Shown here one piece after another: positions 19,504 through 29,169 of a DNA stretch of 64,000 nucleotides. The notes under the pieces are model-generated. The model saw nothing but the letters and a program-made list of their open reading frames with translations. It made no database searches and had not been told where the DNA came from. The position numbers and the translations under genes were made by a program. Numbering within the stretch: position 1 is the first letter of the stretch; each line of letters starts with the position of its first letter. Source of the DNA: Hafnia alvei (GTDB lineage Bacteria; Pseudomonadota; Gammaproteobacteria; Enterobacterales; Enterobacteriaceae); NCBI RefSeq assembly GCF_964063325.1, contig NZ_OZ061316.1, positions 45,261 through 109,260 on the forward strand. The letters run 5' to 3'.

Positions 19504-19941
19504 TTTGTTTATCTCGCAGAGTCACTGACGTCCAACATAACAGCATGAAGTTAAAACACATAAAGGTAATCCAGTCAATAATAATACATCGATGTTAAAC
19601 AGAATACTAACGGATATTTAGTCATTACCCATAAAATTAATGCGTGTATTTGTCTTTGGTCAGAAATAAAAAATAAATAAGATATGAAATCCGAATTACC
19701 GTAGATAATAAAACCCATTATTTCGGGTTTTCGAAAAAGTTATTTTACTAGTGGTTTTTTAAATTTAATAACATCTAATTAAATTGACTCAGATCATAAA
19801 TTAAAGCACGTCTTACTGAATATACTCAGCGCCGTTGAAGATCACTGAGTTAATGTTCGCATATGTACTTGTAAAAAATACTCTATGGAAATGATATTTT
19901 TTTAATTTATAACTTCTTTCTCTTATGAAGAGGGTTGTCGT
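19504..19941. promoter_or_regulatory. Divergent regulatory region between the kinase and aspT genes
   Basis: The 438-bp AT-rich region must drive both operons. I looked for a sigma-54 promoter (GG and GC 10 bases apart) ahead of aspT and found none that is convincing. A hairpin AAAACCC/GGGTTTT lies at 19710-19731. The site bound by the response regulator could not be located by eye. Confidence 0.4.
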
Positions 19942-21630
19942 GTGTTTCTAATTCATTCAATTTTTCAAATGTCACCTGAGATAGCGCTATTTCTTTCTCT
20001 AGCTATTGGTACATGGATAGGGAAATTCAAATTCGGTAAATTTCAGCTTGGTGGTGTTGCCGGAGCACTTGTTATCTCTGTTGCTTTAAGTCAATTCGGT
20101 GTAACCATTGATGACGGCATTAAAGCTGTTCTTTTTGCTCTATTTATTTATGCAGTTGGCTTTGAAAGTGGGCCTCAGTTCTTTAAATCTCTAGGTTTGA
20201 AGTCGATAAGAGAAATCATACTTGCTATTGTCATGGCCGTGAGCGGACTCCTCACCGTTGTCATTCTTGCAAGAATGTATGACCTAGATAAGGGCACTGC
20301 AGCAGGCATTGCAGCCGGTGCATTGACGCAATCAGCTATTATTGGAACAGCTAGTTCTGCCATCGAAAAGCTAGGCCTTTCACCTGAATTATCCCAGCAT
20401 TTACAGGCTAATGTTGCTATCGGATATGCTGTCACCTACATATTTGGCTCGTTGGGCGCGATTATTATATGTGTCAATATTCTCCCTTGGTTTATGCGCC
20501 GAGGTTTACGTGAGGATGCCATAAAAGCAGAAGCAACACTATTAAATGGCGCTAGAAATTATGGATTTGGCGAAACGCCTGCACTTCCTAATATTGTAGG
20601 CCGAGTTTTCAAAGTCACATCTGCTGCTGGGTTGACAATTTCTCAACTAGAGAAATCTGCGACTGAAGGAAAGATTACCGTTGAAAGGCTTAAACGCTCA
20701 GGTGATATCATTGGTTTAAGTGGTGAAACGACCTTAGAGCTGGGCGATATTATCCTCATTGTTGGTCGTCGCAGTAGCGTAGTCCAGTTGGATGAAATAG
20801 TTGGCCCTGAAACTAAAGATAATGATGGGATGGAAGTCGTTATTTCCACCCGAGATATCATTATTACCAATAAAGCCTATACGAATAAAAAGATTGCATA
20901 CATTTCCAGCACAGCCACTCAGGAGCTACGTCACGGTATTTATTTCCTACAGCTCAAGCGCGGGGAAGGTTCACTTCCTTTAGTCGGAGAAACGCTCATC
21001 AAGTCTGGTGATGTTGTCACTGTTTATGGCGTGAATGAAGATATCCAGCGCTTTGCAAAAGAGGTTGGTCCTGTTATCAGCGTTAGTGAAAAAACAGATC
21101 TCTTATTCCATGGGATTGGTGTTTCTGTTGGCCTGCTCATTGGTCTCGCCGTCGTTCATATTGGCTCTATTCCTCTCACATTAGGAGCCGGTGGTGGCGC
21201 GCTATTTTCTGGGCTTATTTTTGGCTGGTACCGTTCACGCCATATGGTGATGGGAAATATGCCAACGCCAGCATCTACGCTGCTAAAAGACTTAGGGCTT
21301 GCTGGATTTGTTGCTGTAGTAGGACTTCAGTCTGGTCAACAAGCCATTAGTACTATTGCCCAAAGTGGAATATCCATCTTTATGATCGGTGTCGCAGTCA
21401 CCATCATTCCGCTATTTATTACCATGCTTGTTGGTCGATACATTTTGCATTACGACAATACCGCGATATTTGCAGGCGCCCTCTCAGGAACAAGGAGTGC
21501 AAATCCTGCTTTTGGCGAGGTATTAGAAAAATCCGGTAATTCTGTACCAACAGTTTCTTTTGCTATCACATACGCGCTTGCAAATGTATTCCTTACATTG
21601 CTTGGGCCATTAGTTGTTGCTTTTGTTTAA
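19942..21630 (+). CDS. aspT: Aspartate:alanine antiporter (AAEx family)
   Basis: A 562-aa inner-membrane antiporter of the AspT/YidE family, which exchanges external aspartate for internal alanine. With the decarboxylase it makes a proton-consuming, proton-motive-force-generating cycle. Hydrophobic helices lie at both ends (about residues 1-180 and 385-562), with two central RCK_C/TrkA_C-type soluble domains (about 210-380; LEKSATEGKITVERLKRSGD, GDIILIVGRRSSVVQLDEI). The family signatures GIAAGALTQSAIIGTASSAI and IFAGALSGTRSANPAF are present. GTG 19942 is the start, with GAGGG at spacing 8; ATG 19969 is an alternative. The aspD gene follows after 18 bases. T. halophilus AspT is 543 aa, so the length fits. 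Confidence 0.93.
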   Translation: MFLIHSIFQMSPEIALFLSLAIGTWIGKFKFGKFQLGGVAGALVISVALSQFGVTIDDGIKAVLFALFIYAVGFESGPQFFKSLGLKSIREIILAIVMAVSGLLTVVILARMYDLDKGTAAGIAAGALTQSAIIGTASSAIEKLGLSPELSQHLQANVAIGYAVTYIFGSLGAIIICVNILPWFMRRGLREDAIKAEATLLNGARNYGFGETPALPNIVGRVFKVTSAAGLTISQLEKSATEGKITVERLKRSGDIIGLSGETTLELGDIILIVGRRSSVVQLDEIVGPETKDNDGMEVVISTRDIIITNKAYTNKKIAYISSTATQELRHGIYFLQLKRGEGSLPLVGETLIKSGDVVTVYGVNEDIQRFAKEVGPVISVSEKTDLLFHGIGVSVGLLIGLAVVHIGSIPLTLGAGGGALFSGLIFGWYRSRHMVMGNMPTPASTLLKDLGLAGFVAVVGLQSGQQAISTIAQSGISIFMIGVAVTIIPLFITMLVGRYILHYDNTAIFAGALSGTRSANPAFGEVLEKSGNSVPTVSFAITYALANVFLTLLGPLVVAFV

Positions 21631-21648
21631 CTATTAATAGAGATAATC

Positions 21649-23235
21649 ATGACTGACTTTAAAGAACTTGCTCAACTTAGTCCATTTGAATTAAAAGATG
21701 AATTGATTAAACATGCATCAGGAAATAAAAATAAAACCATGTTAAATGCAGGACGTGGTAATCCAAACTTCTTGGCTACACTACCACGCCTCGCGTTCTT
21801 TCAATTAGGTCTATTTGCTTGTAGCGAATCTGAATTATCGTATTCATATATGAAGCAAGATATCGGTGGTATCCCTGATAATGAGGGTATGCTGGAGCGC
21901 TTCGAGCGTTTCATCAGCGATAATTTGCAACTGCCTGAAGTTTGCTTCTTACGTAATTCATTTAGCTATGTAAAAGATCAGTTAGGCCTTTCTGGTAAAG
22001 ATTTCATTCAAGAAATGGTAGAGGGTATTCTTGGATGCAATTATCCAGTTCCTTCTCGCATGCTGACTATCAGCGAGCAAATTGTTCGCCATTACTTATT
22101 GCGCGAAATGTCCGGCAGCGATGCGTCTACCGACGACATTGAAGTTTTCGCTGTTGAAGGCGGTACTGCGGCAATGGCATATATTTTCGATACCTTAAAA
22201 GAAAACCGCCTGCTTTCAAAGGGCGATAAAGTAGCAATCGGCATGCCTGTTTTCACACCTTACATTGAGATCCCACAGTTAGAAGAGTATGGACTGGAGA
22301 TCGTACCAATCAATGCTGAACCAGAAAACAACTGGCAGTACAGTGATGAAGAACTTGATAAACTGAAAGATCCAGATATTAAAATCTTCTTCTGTATTAA
22401 TCCAAGTAATCCTGCATCGGTTAAATTAGATGACCGTTGCCTACAGAAAATTAGCTCTATTGTTAGCAATGAGCGAAAAGATCTGATTATTTTAACCGAC
22501 GATGTTTACGGTACATTTGCAGATGATTTCAAGTCCTTATTTGCTGTATGCCCTTATAACACCATTCTGGTTTACTCATTCTCGAAATACTTTGGTGCAA
22601 CAGGATGGCGCTTAGGAGCTATCGCGACACATAAAAATAATGTCCTTGATGATAAGCTCTCCGCGATGCCTAAAGATATCAAAGAGGAGCTACATAAACG
22701 TTACTCATCCATTATTACCAATGTAGAAGATCTGCATTTCATTGATCGTCTTGTTGCTGATAGTCGTGCTGTAGCGTTAAATCATACTGCCGGCTTGTCG
22801 TTGCCACAACAGATTCAGATGGTTATGTTTAGTCTGTTTGCTTTAATGGATGAACACGATGAATACAAAAAAATTCTCAAGAAAGTTATCCGCCAGCGTC
22901 AATGTGCACTTTATCGCGAGCTAGGCGTTGAAGTTCCACAGGATGGTCAGTCTGTTGATTATTATACGCTGCTGGATTTAGAGTCGATTGCCACTCAGCT
23001 TTATAACGCTGATTTTGCCCTGTGGCTTCGCAAAAACTTCTCTCATAATGAGCTTCTTTTCCGCATCGCAACTGAAACGGGCGTTATTCTGCTGCCAGGT
23101 AAAGGATTCGGCAGTCAACACCCATCTGCTCGAGCCTCTCTGGCAAATCTGAACGAATATCAATATGCTCAGATTGGTAAGATGTTACGCGAGATGGCTA
23201 AAGAATATTATGATAAATATTGTGCAATTAGCTAA
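21649..23235 (+). CDS. aspD: Aspartate 4-decarboxylase (bifunctional aspartate transaminase)
   Basis: A 528-aa PLP enzyme of fold type I that converts L-aspartate to L-alanine and CO2, consuming a proton in the cytoplasm. The PLP lysine is Lys313 in YSFSKYFGATGWRLG. Other motifs are NPSNPASVKL, LTDDVYGTF and the N-terminal NAGRGNPN. The length equals that of AspD-type decarboxylases (about 530-540 aa), longer than ordinary aminotransferases. It is 18 bases after aspT, so both are in one operon. The reaction supplies the alanine exported by AspT. The pair can support acid resistance and energy supply when aspartate is available. Confidence 0.94.
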   Translation: MTDFKELAQLSPFELKDELIKHASGNKNKTMLNAGRGNPNFLATLPRLAFFQLGLFACSESELSYSYMKQDIGGIPDNEGMLERFERFISDNLQLPEVCFLRNSFSYVKDQLGLSGKDFIQEMVEGILGCNYPVPSRMLTISEQIVRHYLLREMSGSDASTDDIEVFAVEGGTAAMAYIFDTLKENRLLSKGDKVAIGMPVFTPYIEIPQLEEYGLEIVPINAEPENNWQYSDEELDKLKDPDIKIFFCINPSNPASVKLDDRCLQKISSIVSNERKDLIILTDDVYGTFADDFKSLFAVCPYNTILVYSFSKYFGATGWRLGAIATHKNNVLDDKLSAMPKDIKEELHKRYSSIITNVEDLHFIDRLVADSRAVALNHTAGLSLPQQIQMVMFSLFALMDEHDEYKKILKKVIRQRQCALYRELGVEVPQDGQSVDYYTLLDLESIATQLYNADFALWLRKNFSHNELLFRIATETGVILLPGKGFGSQHPSARASLANLNEYQYAQIGKMLREMAKEYYDKYCAIS

Positions 23236-23252
23236 TTCTGTTTAATAAGTAA

Positions 23253-23279
23253 AATAGCACCTCCAGTGGAGGTGCTATT
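23253..23279 (+). terminator. Stem-loop after aspD
   Basis: A perfect 12-bp stem (AATAGCACCTCC and its complement) with loop AGT lies 18 bases after the aspD stop. It very likely ends the asp operon, although only two T residues follow directly. Confidence 0.75.
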
Positions 23280-23379
23280 CGCCAATGCCGTAATATACCT
23301 AACCATTGAAGTGGAATACTAAATCTGGCCACCTGAATAGAGGTGATATCATCACCTCATAGTCAACACAGGTGACATT

Positions 23380-23691
<312 letters not shown>

Positions 23692-23726
23692 TTGAGAAAC
23701 TCAGAGCGCGGTTTCCCGTTGCCGTT

Positions 23727-24554
23727 GTGTGCAATGTGTTTGGGGTTCATCGCAGCAGCTATAAATACTGGCGGCAGCCAAAGAAGCCTGATGCCACACG
23801 TGTGACATTACTCAGTCTTATTCGTGAAAGTTATCGCGAAAGTAAAGGCTCCGCAGGTGCACGTAATATTGCCGCAATGGTCACCACTAAGGGCGTAAAA
23901 CTGAGCCGCTGGCGGGCAACAAAGCTAATGAAAGAACTTAATCTCATCAGCTGTCAGCAGCCTGGCCATCGATATAAGAAGGCGTCTAAGGAACACGTTG
24001 AGATCCCCAATTATTTGGAACGCCAGTTTGCAGTAACAGAGCCTAATCAGGTTTGGTGCGGTGATGTGACTTATATCTGGACGGGTAAACGCTGGGCTTA
24101 TTTAGCCGTTGTGCTTGATCTGTTTTCCCGTAAACCGGTTGGCTGGGCGATGTCATTTTTCCCGGACTCTGCATTGACAGGTAAAGCGCTGTCCATGGCC
24201 TGGGAAGCACAAGGAAAACCCGCTAATTTGCTGTATCACTCGGATCAAGGTAGCCACTATACCAGCAGGAATTTCAGACTGTTACTGTGGCGATATCAGA
24301 TAAAACAAAGCCTGAGTCGCAGGGGGAATTGTTGGGATAATAGTCCAATGGAACGGTTCTTCAGAAGCCTGAAAACAGAATGGGTGCCGGAATATGGATA
24401 CGTAAACTTCAGCGAAGCCAGCACAGCGATAACAAATTACATCACGGGATATTACAGCCAGCTCAGGCCTCATCAATATAATGGTGGTTTGACGCCGAAT
24501 GAATCAGAACGATTGTTCTGGAAAAACTCTAAAGACGTGGCCAGTTTTGCTTGA
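23727..24554 (+). CDS. IS3-family transposase OrfB, copy B
   Basis: This 275-aa integrase-core protein has the DDE residues in WCGDVTYIWTGKRW, HSDQGSHYTS and NCWDNSPMERFF. It is expressed as an OrfAB fusion by frameshift. No damage is visible, so the element may be active. Confidence 0.9.
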   Translation: MCNVFGVHRSSYKYWRQPKKPDATRVTLLSLIRESYRESKGSAGARNIAAMVTTKGVKLSRWRATKLMKELNLISCQQPGHRYKKASKEHVEIPNYLERQFAVTEPNQVWCGDVTYIWTGKRWAYLAVVLDLFSRKPVGWAMSFFPDSALTGKALSMAWEAQGKPANLLYHSDQGSHYTSRNFRLLLWRYQIKQSLSRRGNCWDNSPMERFFRSLKTEWVPEYGYVNFSEASTAITNYITGYYSQLRPHQYNGGLTPNESERLFWKNSKDVASFA

Positions 24555-24780
24555 CCACTACACATCTACTAGATATGAATAGATGTGACTTAACCTATTC
24601 AAAGAATCAATAAAACCTTTCAAGGTAAATTTTGGCCTGATGGTAAATATTATGGTTTAAGTAAATTGAGTCATTTGATTTAAAGTTTCATCTATTTCAC
24701 ACAACAAGACATATAATATCATCTTATTGTATGGAATATTTTATTTATCACTATTAGTGGATATTTATGCCGAATAACTT

Positions 24781-25524
24781 TTATGTTTTCTTTAAATTAC
24801 TGTGCTTTACCCAAACCCTAAATGTTATTAACAATAGAATGAAAAATGCCAGATATAATCCAAGGAAATCAAATTCTTGACTCAATTTGACGGTGATAAA
24901 TGCTCCTAAAAAGAAATGGATAATGACCATAATGTAATGTCTTCCTTCATCAAGATCTTGTTTCCGTTGGGATATGTCATTCTTTTTGTTGCATGCCTTA
25001 ATTATATGAGTGATCATCAAAATATAAACAGTCGTGACTACAGATGTAGTAGTTGGATAACTCGTCCCTCCACTTTTTATTATATAGTTTTGTATGTACA
25101 TAAATACTAATCCAATAGTCACTAGTGGCATTACGGATGCATTTGGTGTTAAGTGTAGTAAGTTATTAGTATACATGTAATGACCTAGCTGCATGAATAA
25201 TATAAGGAAAAAGCACGCAGTACTGAGGCCTATGGCATACCCATATAGAGGGCTACTTTTTTTAAAGGTATAACGGTCCGCAACAAATTGATGACCAGCA
25301 CCTATTATCATCCATATAACAACGATGAGAATATGATATATAGATGAAAAATCAAATGAATTCTCAGCTAAGGAATTAATACCAAAAACCATATTTGATG
25401 TCATGTATCCAATAAGTGCTTTATAAAGGAATTTAAAACTAATGATTTCAATGCTGCCACCAATGAAACTCATCGCGTAATGGATTTCATGATTAACTGT
25501 TTTATATATGCTAATCTTATTCAT
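24781..25524 (-). CDS. DUF1275 (YoaK-like) multi-pass membrane protein
   Basis: A 247-aa inner-membrane protein with about six hydrophobic segments. The pattern GGSIEIISFKFL and ALIGYMTSNMVF near the N-terminus and GGTSYPTTTSVVTTVYI later match the DUF1275/YoaK family, whose members have AGxxDAxSF and NMTGN motifs at these places; the function is unknown. ATG 25524 starts the frame. It stands alone on the minus strand between IS copy B and the resolvase region and is AT-rich, like the 7-12 kb block. The family call is moderate because the motifs are loosely kept. Confidence 0.65.
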   Translation of the reverse strand: MNKISIYKTVNHEIHYAMSFIGGSIEIISFKFLYKALIGYMTSNMVFGINSLAENSFDFSSIYHILIVVIWMIIGAGHQFVADRYTFKKSSPLYGYAIGLSTACFFLILFMQLGHYMYTNNLLHLTPNASVMPLVTIGLVFMYIQNYIIKSGGTSYPTTTSVVTTVYILMITHIIKACNKKNDISQRKQDLDEGRHYIMVIIHFFLGAFITVKLSQEFDFLGLYLAFFILLLITFRVWVKHSNLKKT

Positions 25525-26287
25525 TATTTTCTCGAAGTCATGGGATTATACTTATTTGAATTTATCATTATATATAGCTTAGTCAACTAATATAGCGAAA
25601 GGCTTTTTTTCAAAATATTTCAGTTCAATTTCATTTAATGTTTTAGTGAGCATAAAACAAAATAAAGAGAATATCATCAACAAAATAATAAAATAATCCA
25701 ATTTTATTATTTAATACCAAAAATTTTAAATCCAGGGCTTACATTTAATTTCAAAGTGTCAAATTATATTTGATGCCTAGATATATTCGCTTAAGCACAC
25801 TGTTTGCTGTTGATTGGCCACTTACGTCGTAATGTATCTTAACTTAACTTTTTCTCCATCATCTCTTACTGACTACTCACCTAGGTATCTCATTATCGGG
25901 TTATTCACATGCTTGCTCTTTGCACTACCTTGCTTTTATCTCACTGTTGGGTATTTCCGCCAGAATCCCCAAAGGCCATACGTAGCCTTGCAATTTGGCT
26001 GCAGGCCTTGCTGGCTGTGGGTTCGCAAACCTCATAGACTGCGTTAGCGCTGTTCTGGGCGTGCTACGGATATCGCTGCTGTTTTGTTTTTTACGCTTAT
26101 TTCGTTTTTTCCCCAATCCTAGCACTGACCGATCACCGATTTATTCCCCTTCCCTGTTATCATCAAGCTCGGCAAAATAGTCACTAAGAAACTGTCTTTT
26201 GAATTTTGGCCACCTGCCAACGCGACACCATGGCAAGTATTGTGTGTTTTTTGTACCAAAATACACGAGATTGCGGAGATTAAAAAA
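25525..26287. promoter_or_regulatory. Region upstream of the resolvase gene, possible resolution site
   Basis: No gene is convincing. Open frames at 25814-26047 and 25995-26180 have no homology that I recognise. In F, the ResD recombinase acts at the rfsF site close to its own gene; if that arrangement holds here, the recombination site would lie in this stretch. I did not identify the core by eye. Confidence 0.35.
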
Positions 26288-27031
26288 TTGAGCCTGATAC
26301 CCCACAATCTAGAACAGATTTCACGTAGCGCGATCGGTTTGCCGGGTGACTATGCGCGCGCTGTTCGCTTACGTGAAATGGCCATCGCCGCCGATCTGGA
26401 TGTGCCCCGCTATTTATTGGCGCCGGAAATTTCAGTGCTCCTTAGCTATCTTCCTGATTTGCGTCAGCGGGTATTGATTGAAACATTATGGAACACTGGT
26501 GCTCGGATCAACGAAGCATTGGCGCTCACGCCGAGTGACTTTTTTTTCAACGCGGATATGCCCTTCGTCAGACTGCGGACCTTGAAACAACGGGCTCCGC
26601 GAACTCGAGGACGTCCGACGAAAGAAGAACAGCAAGAAGTACCGTTTCGGGCGGTGCCTTTGCCCGATGAAGATTACGTTCGCCGACTGCAGGAATATTT
26701 TGCGACCTTTAGACTGCTGACGCGCCGAGCGACACCGATGTGGGATGTGGCCAGCCAAGAGACCCCCCGTAACTGGCTAAAAGCGGCGGTGGAAAGAGCA
26801 GAACGTGACGGCGTTACATTCTCAGTGCGGCCTATTACGCCACACACATTTAGGCACAGCTATGCCGTGCATCTGCTGATGAATGGCATACATATCAAAC
26901 AGGTACAGGCATTAATGGGGCATAAGAGAATGGAGAACACGGAAGTGTATACGAAGATTTTTGCGCTCGATGTGACGCCTGATTTGAGTTTTTCGATGTC
27001 GCCGGCACAGGCCAAATTAATGTTGCGCTAG
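26288..27031 (+). CDS. resD: ResD-like tyrosine recombinase (plasmid multimer resolution)
   Basis: A 248-aa tyrosine recombinase very like ResD (D protein) of plasmid F, which resolves plasmid multimers and so helps stable inheritance. The N-terminus reads SLIPHNLEQISRSAIGLPGD. Catalytic residues are visible: Arg in LWNTGARINEALAL, HTFRHSYAVHLL (H-x-x-R), GHKRMENTEVYTK with the nucleophilic Tyr. I prefer TTG 26288, which has GGAG nine bases upstream; the frame is open from 26240. Its stop overlaps that of the next gene, which runs in the opposite direction. Confidence 0.88.
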   Translation: MSLIPHNLEQISRSAIGLPGDYARAVRLREMAIAADLDVPRYLLAPEISVLLSYLPDLRQRVLIETLWNTGARINEALALTPSDFFFNADMPFVRLRTLKQRAPRTRGRPTKEEQQEVPFRAVPLPDEDYVRRLQEYFATFRLLTRRATPMWDVASQETPRNWLKAAVERAERDGVTFSVRPITPHTFRHSYAVHLLMNGIHIKQVQALMGHKRMENTEVYTKIFALDVTPDLSFSMSPAQAKLMLR

Positions 27032-27630
27032 TCCGTCATACGAAGATGAAAAACGGAAAAGCCTTCATGCTCAGGTTGCTGTTGGGCGCGGAGGTGGCTC
27101 TGTTCTAATAGGGGGAAAATACCGGAGATATCCCCAGTGAATCGTACCGCGAGTGTTTTGATAAGTTTTCCATTCTCATCAAAAGAGGGCTGTAGATCCT
27201 CTTTGGGTGTATAGATTGCGCTGGCAGTATTAGAGCCCTTCCAATGCTGATCCCACTCTTTACGTGAGACCATAAAATCTAGCCAACCCATTGTTTTTAA
27301 TGTCTCAACGAAGTACGTAAATCGAAATAAATCACTTTGGGCAGCTAATTCTTCAGCACTTGAACGGTATATATACTCTACTTTTTTGAGTAAGTTGGCC
27401 CCGAACCCATATTTTTTACCCTGAGCGAGCAGCCATATAATGTCTGGCGCAACGCTTTTTGGAAACAGCTTGCGCTTTTGGGCTGTTAGCAGCCATTGCA
27501 TGACAAACACATGCTGCTCCAGCGATGAATGCGCTTTTCCTTCTTTTTGGGCTAGGCGTACTGATGTTAGAAGACACCAAGCCAGATGTGCTAATTCTGA
27601 TGTGGGACGCGTGTGGTAAGGAACCGTCAT
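27028..27630 (-). CDS. Hypothetical protein convergent with the resolvase
   Basis: I do not recognise this protein. From ATG 27630 it has 200 aa; the frame is open up to 27735, but the additional residues look non-coding and no start has a strong ribosome-binding site. It is soluble, with features such as HLAWCLLTSVRLAQKE, APDIIWLLAQGKKYGFGANL and FVETLKTMGWLDFMVSRKEWD. Its stop codon overlaps the stop of the resolvase gene (CTAG), so the two genes are tail to tail. It is probably a backbone protein that travels with resD. Confidence 0.6.
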   Translation of the reverse strand: MTVPYHTRPTSELAHLAWCLLTSVRLAQKEGKAHSSLEQHVFVMQWLLTAQKRKLFPKSVAPDIIWLLAQGKKYGFGANLLKKVEYIYRSSAEELAAQSDLFRFTYFVETLKTMGWLDFMVSRKEWDQHWKGSNTASAIYTPKEDLQPSFDENGKLIKTLAVRFTGDISGIFPLLEQSHLRAQQQPEHEGFSVFHLRMTD

Positions 27631-27802
27631 ATCAGTGCTTTGTGTTGAATGTAATGATGTGGAGAATATTAGCATAAGGATATAAACGTCGTGTAAATAT
27701 AAGGGTTTATTTATATAAATCAGCCTATTGAGCATTCATCCATCTATTGGAGAGTCAGTATGGGGAAACAGAGTAGTGGCTTATTTGACGTCGAAGTGCT
27801 TA

Positions 27803-28124
27803 GTGGGGAATTTGTGCCAGCTGGTCTTCGGAAAGGCCGGTCATTTTCATAACGGTATTACGATCGAGACCGTTTTGCAGCATAGTACGAGCTATTTTAG
27901 GGTGGCTTCACGCTCACCTTTTTCAATACCGCGTTGTTCACCGAGTTGGATACCTTTCTCTATACCCTGCTCAATACCTTTTTCGATACCTTTTTCGATA
28001 CCTTTTTGTTCAAGCTGTTGTGCGATGGTCATGAGTGCGTCTCCATGTTGTGGTACACGCTGTGCCTGTCGCGAAAAAAGGCTTCGGTGTCTCTATATAC
28101 AAGCGATACAACCTGTGTGAATCG
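27803..28124 (-). pseudogene. C-terminal fragment of an rpn gene (possible stand-alone RpnS-like ORF)
   Basis: This 320-bp segment is a partial duplicate of the 3' end of the neighbouring rpn gene (28192-28550). It keeps the GIEKG-type repeat region and the C-terminus but lacks the nuclease domain. One T is missing in a T5 run near 27895, so the frame now ends early. An ORF of 46 aa starts at ATG 28032 (MTIAQQLEQKGIEKG) with GGAG at spacing 8 and stops at 27892. In intact rpn genes the same internal ATG is the likely start of the small inhibitor RpnS. The fragment is therefore either debris or an orphan inhibitor. Confidence 0.75.
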
Positions 28125-28160
28125 ACGGAGGTATGAATGGTGATAACGCCAAGAAAAGAG

Positions 28161-28184
28161 AACGACTAGCGAACGCTAGTCGTT
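28161..28184. terminator. Stem-loop between the rpn gene and the rpn fragment
   Basis: Perfect 11-bp arms (AACGACTAGCG and its complement) with a 2-base AA spacer, eight bases beyond the rpn stop. The same hairpin with AG as spacer stands at 38213-38236 beyond the second rpn gene. It can act as a terminator in both directions, but a repeat-borne or recombination role is also possible. Confidence 0.6.
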
Positions 28185-28191
28185 AAAATAT

Positions 28192-28437
28192 TTAGTGACG
28201 GATCTGAGACAGATCATCCTCGGAAAGGCCGGTCATTTTCATAACCGTATTAAGGTCAAGACCGTTTTGCAGCATGGTACGGGCTATTTTTAGGGTGGCT
28301 TCACGCTCACCTTTTTCAATACCGCGTTGTTCACCGAGTTGGATACCTTTCTCTATACCCTGCTCAATACCTTGCTCGATACCTTTTTCGATACCTTTTT
28401 CGATACCTTTTTGTTCAAGCTGTTGTGCGATGGTCAT
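28192..28437 (-). CDS. Predicted RpnS small inhibitor (internal in-frame product of rpn)
   Basis: This in-frame ATG begins MTIAQQLEQKG and has the sequence GGAGACGCACTC directly before it, a much better ribosome-binding site than the full-length start. The 81-aa product would contain only the repeat region and C-terminus. It corresponds to the intragenic antitoxins described for Rpn proteins. Translation from this site is inferred. Confidence 0.55.
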   Translation of the reverse strand: MTIAQQLEQKGIEKGIEKGIEQGIEQGIEKGIQLGEQRGIEKGEREATLKIARTMLQNGLDLNTVMKMTGLSEDDLSQIRH

Positions 28438-29169
28438 GAGTGCGTCTCCGTGTTGCGGCACACGCTGTGCCAGTTCGCGAACAAAGGCTTCGGCGTCTGA
28501 AGCATTGCCTGCCTGTAATATATAGTGTACCAGCGATACCACCTGTGTTGAAGAGAGATATCCTGCTAACAGAGTTGTAGCCAGTTTGTCGATTAACTCC
28601 GCAAGATCCCGCTGATGGATATGTTTTTGCAGTAATGTCAGTGCGGCCATACGACGATGGTCAATAATCTCATCATCAGGAATAACAGTGACATCAACCA
28701 GTGGGAAAGCGGTGCTATAAAGTTTTGTTGCAAGCTCAGGGTTATCAAATTCATCCAGCCAACGAGTGGAGTACGGGTAAGGGCTACGCTTACCGACATA
28801 AAACAGCACGGGTATCACCAGCGGCAACTTTTTATGGCCTGCTTCAAGGTGGCGTTGCATAGCCGCGACAGAGTAACGCAATAACCTGAACGCCATATGT
28901 TTATCTGGTGATGACTGATGCTCAATCAACACATGCACATAGCCATCCCCTTCCATCGTTTTCACACTATAGAGCACGTCGCTGAAATACTGACGAAGAT
29001 CATCCTCGACAAAAGAACCAGATTCCAACTTCAGCGTACTGAGGTCACAGATGGCCCGTAGCTCAGTGGGAAGGTGCAACTCCATAAAATCACGGGCAAT
29101 ATCAGGTTGTGCGAGAAATTGCCTGAATGTCGCATCATGAGGCGTTGGGGTCGTGCTTTTCTTTTTCAT
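28192..29169 (-). CDS. Rpn-family recombination-promoting nuclease (RpnL), with an internal RpnS start
   Basis: A 325-aa protein of the Rpn/YhgA family (PD-(D/E)XK nuclease, Pfam Transposase_31). The N-terminus KKKSTTPTPHDATFRQFL leads the nuclease core (DLSTLKLESGSFVEDDLRQYFSDVLY, then YVHVLIEHQSSPD with the catalytic E and Q, and LPLVIPVLFYVGKRSPYPYS). A variable C-terminal region of GIEKG/GIEQG repeats and a conserved end (GLSEDDLSQIRH) follow. Rpn proteins are DNA endonucleases reported to act in phage defence, held in check by a small protein translated from an internal start. Such a start is visible: ATG 28437 with GGAG at spacing 8, giving 81 aa. The main ATG at 29169 has only a weak ribosome-binding site, as would suit a toxin. 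Confidence 0.9.
   Translation of the reverse strand: MKKKSTTPTPHDATFRQFLAQPDIARDFMELHLPTELRAICDLSTLKLESGSFVEDDLRQYFSDVLYSVKTMEGDGYVHVLIEHQSSPDKHMAFRLLRYSVAAMQRHLEAGHKKLPLVIPVLFYVGKRSPYPYSTRWLDEFDNPELATKLYSTAFPLVDVTVIPDDEIIDHRRMAALTLLQKHIHQRDLAELIDKLATTLLAGYLSSTQVVSLVHYILQAGNASDAEAFVRELAQRVPQHGDALMTIAQQLEQKGIEKGIEKGIEQGIEQGIEKGIQLGEQRGIEKGEREATLKIARTMLQNGLDLNTVMKMTGLSEDDLSQIRH

Noticed and set aside
19700..19941. Sigma-54 promoter for aspT
   Set aside because: Expected because of the DctD-like regulator, but no GG-N10-GC element with reasonable flanks was found by eye.
25814..26180. Two overlapping small ORFs ahead of the resolvase gene
   Set aside because: No start signals and no family resemblance; the region more likely holds the recombination site.
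27728..28143. Plus-strand ORFs rich in SIPFSIP repeats
   Set aside because: They are the antisense of the GIEKG repeat region of the rpn fragment.
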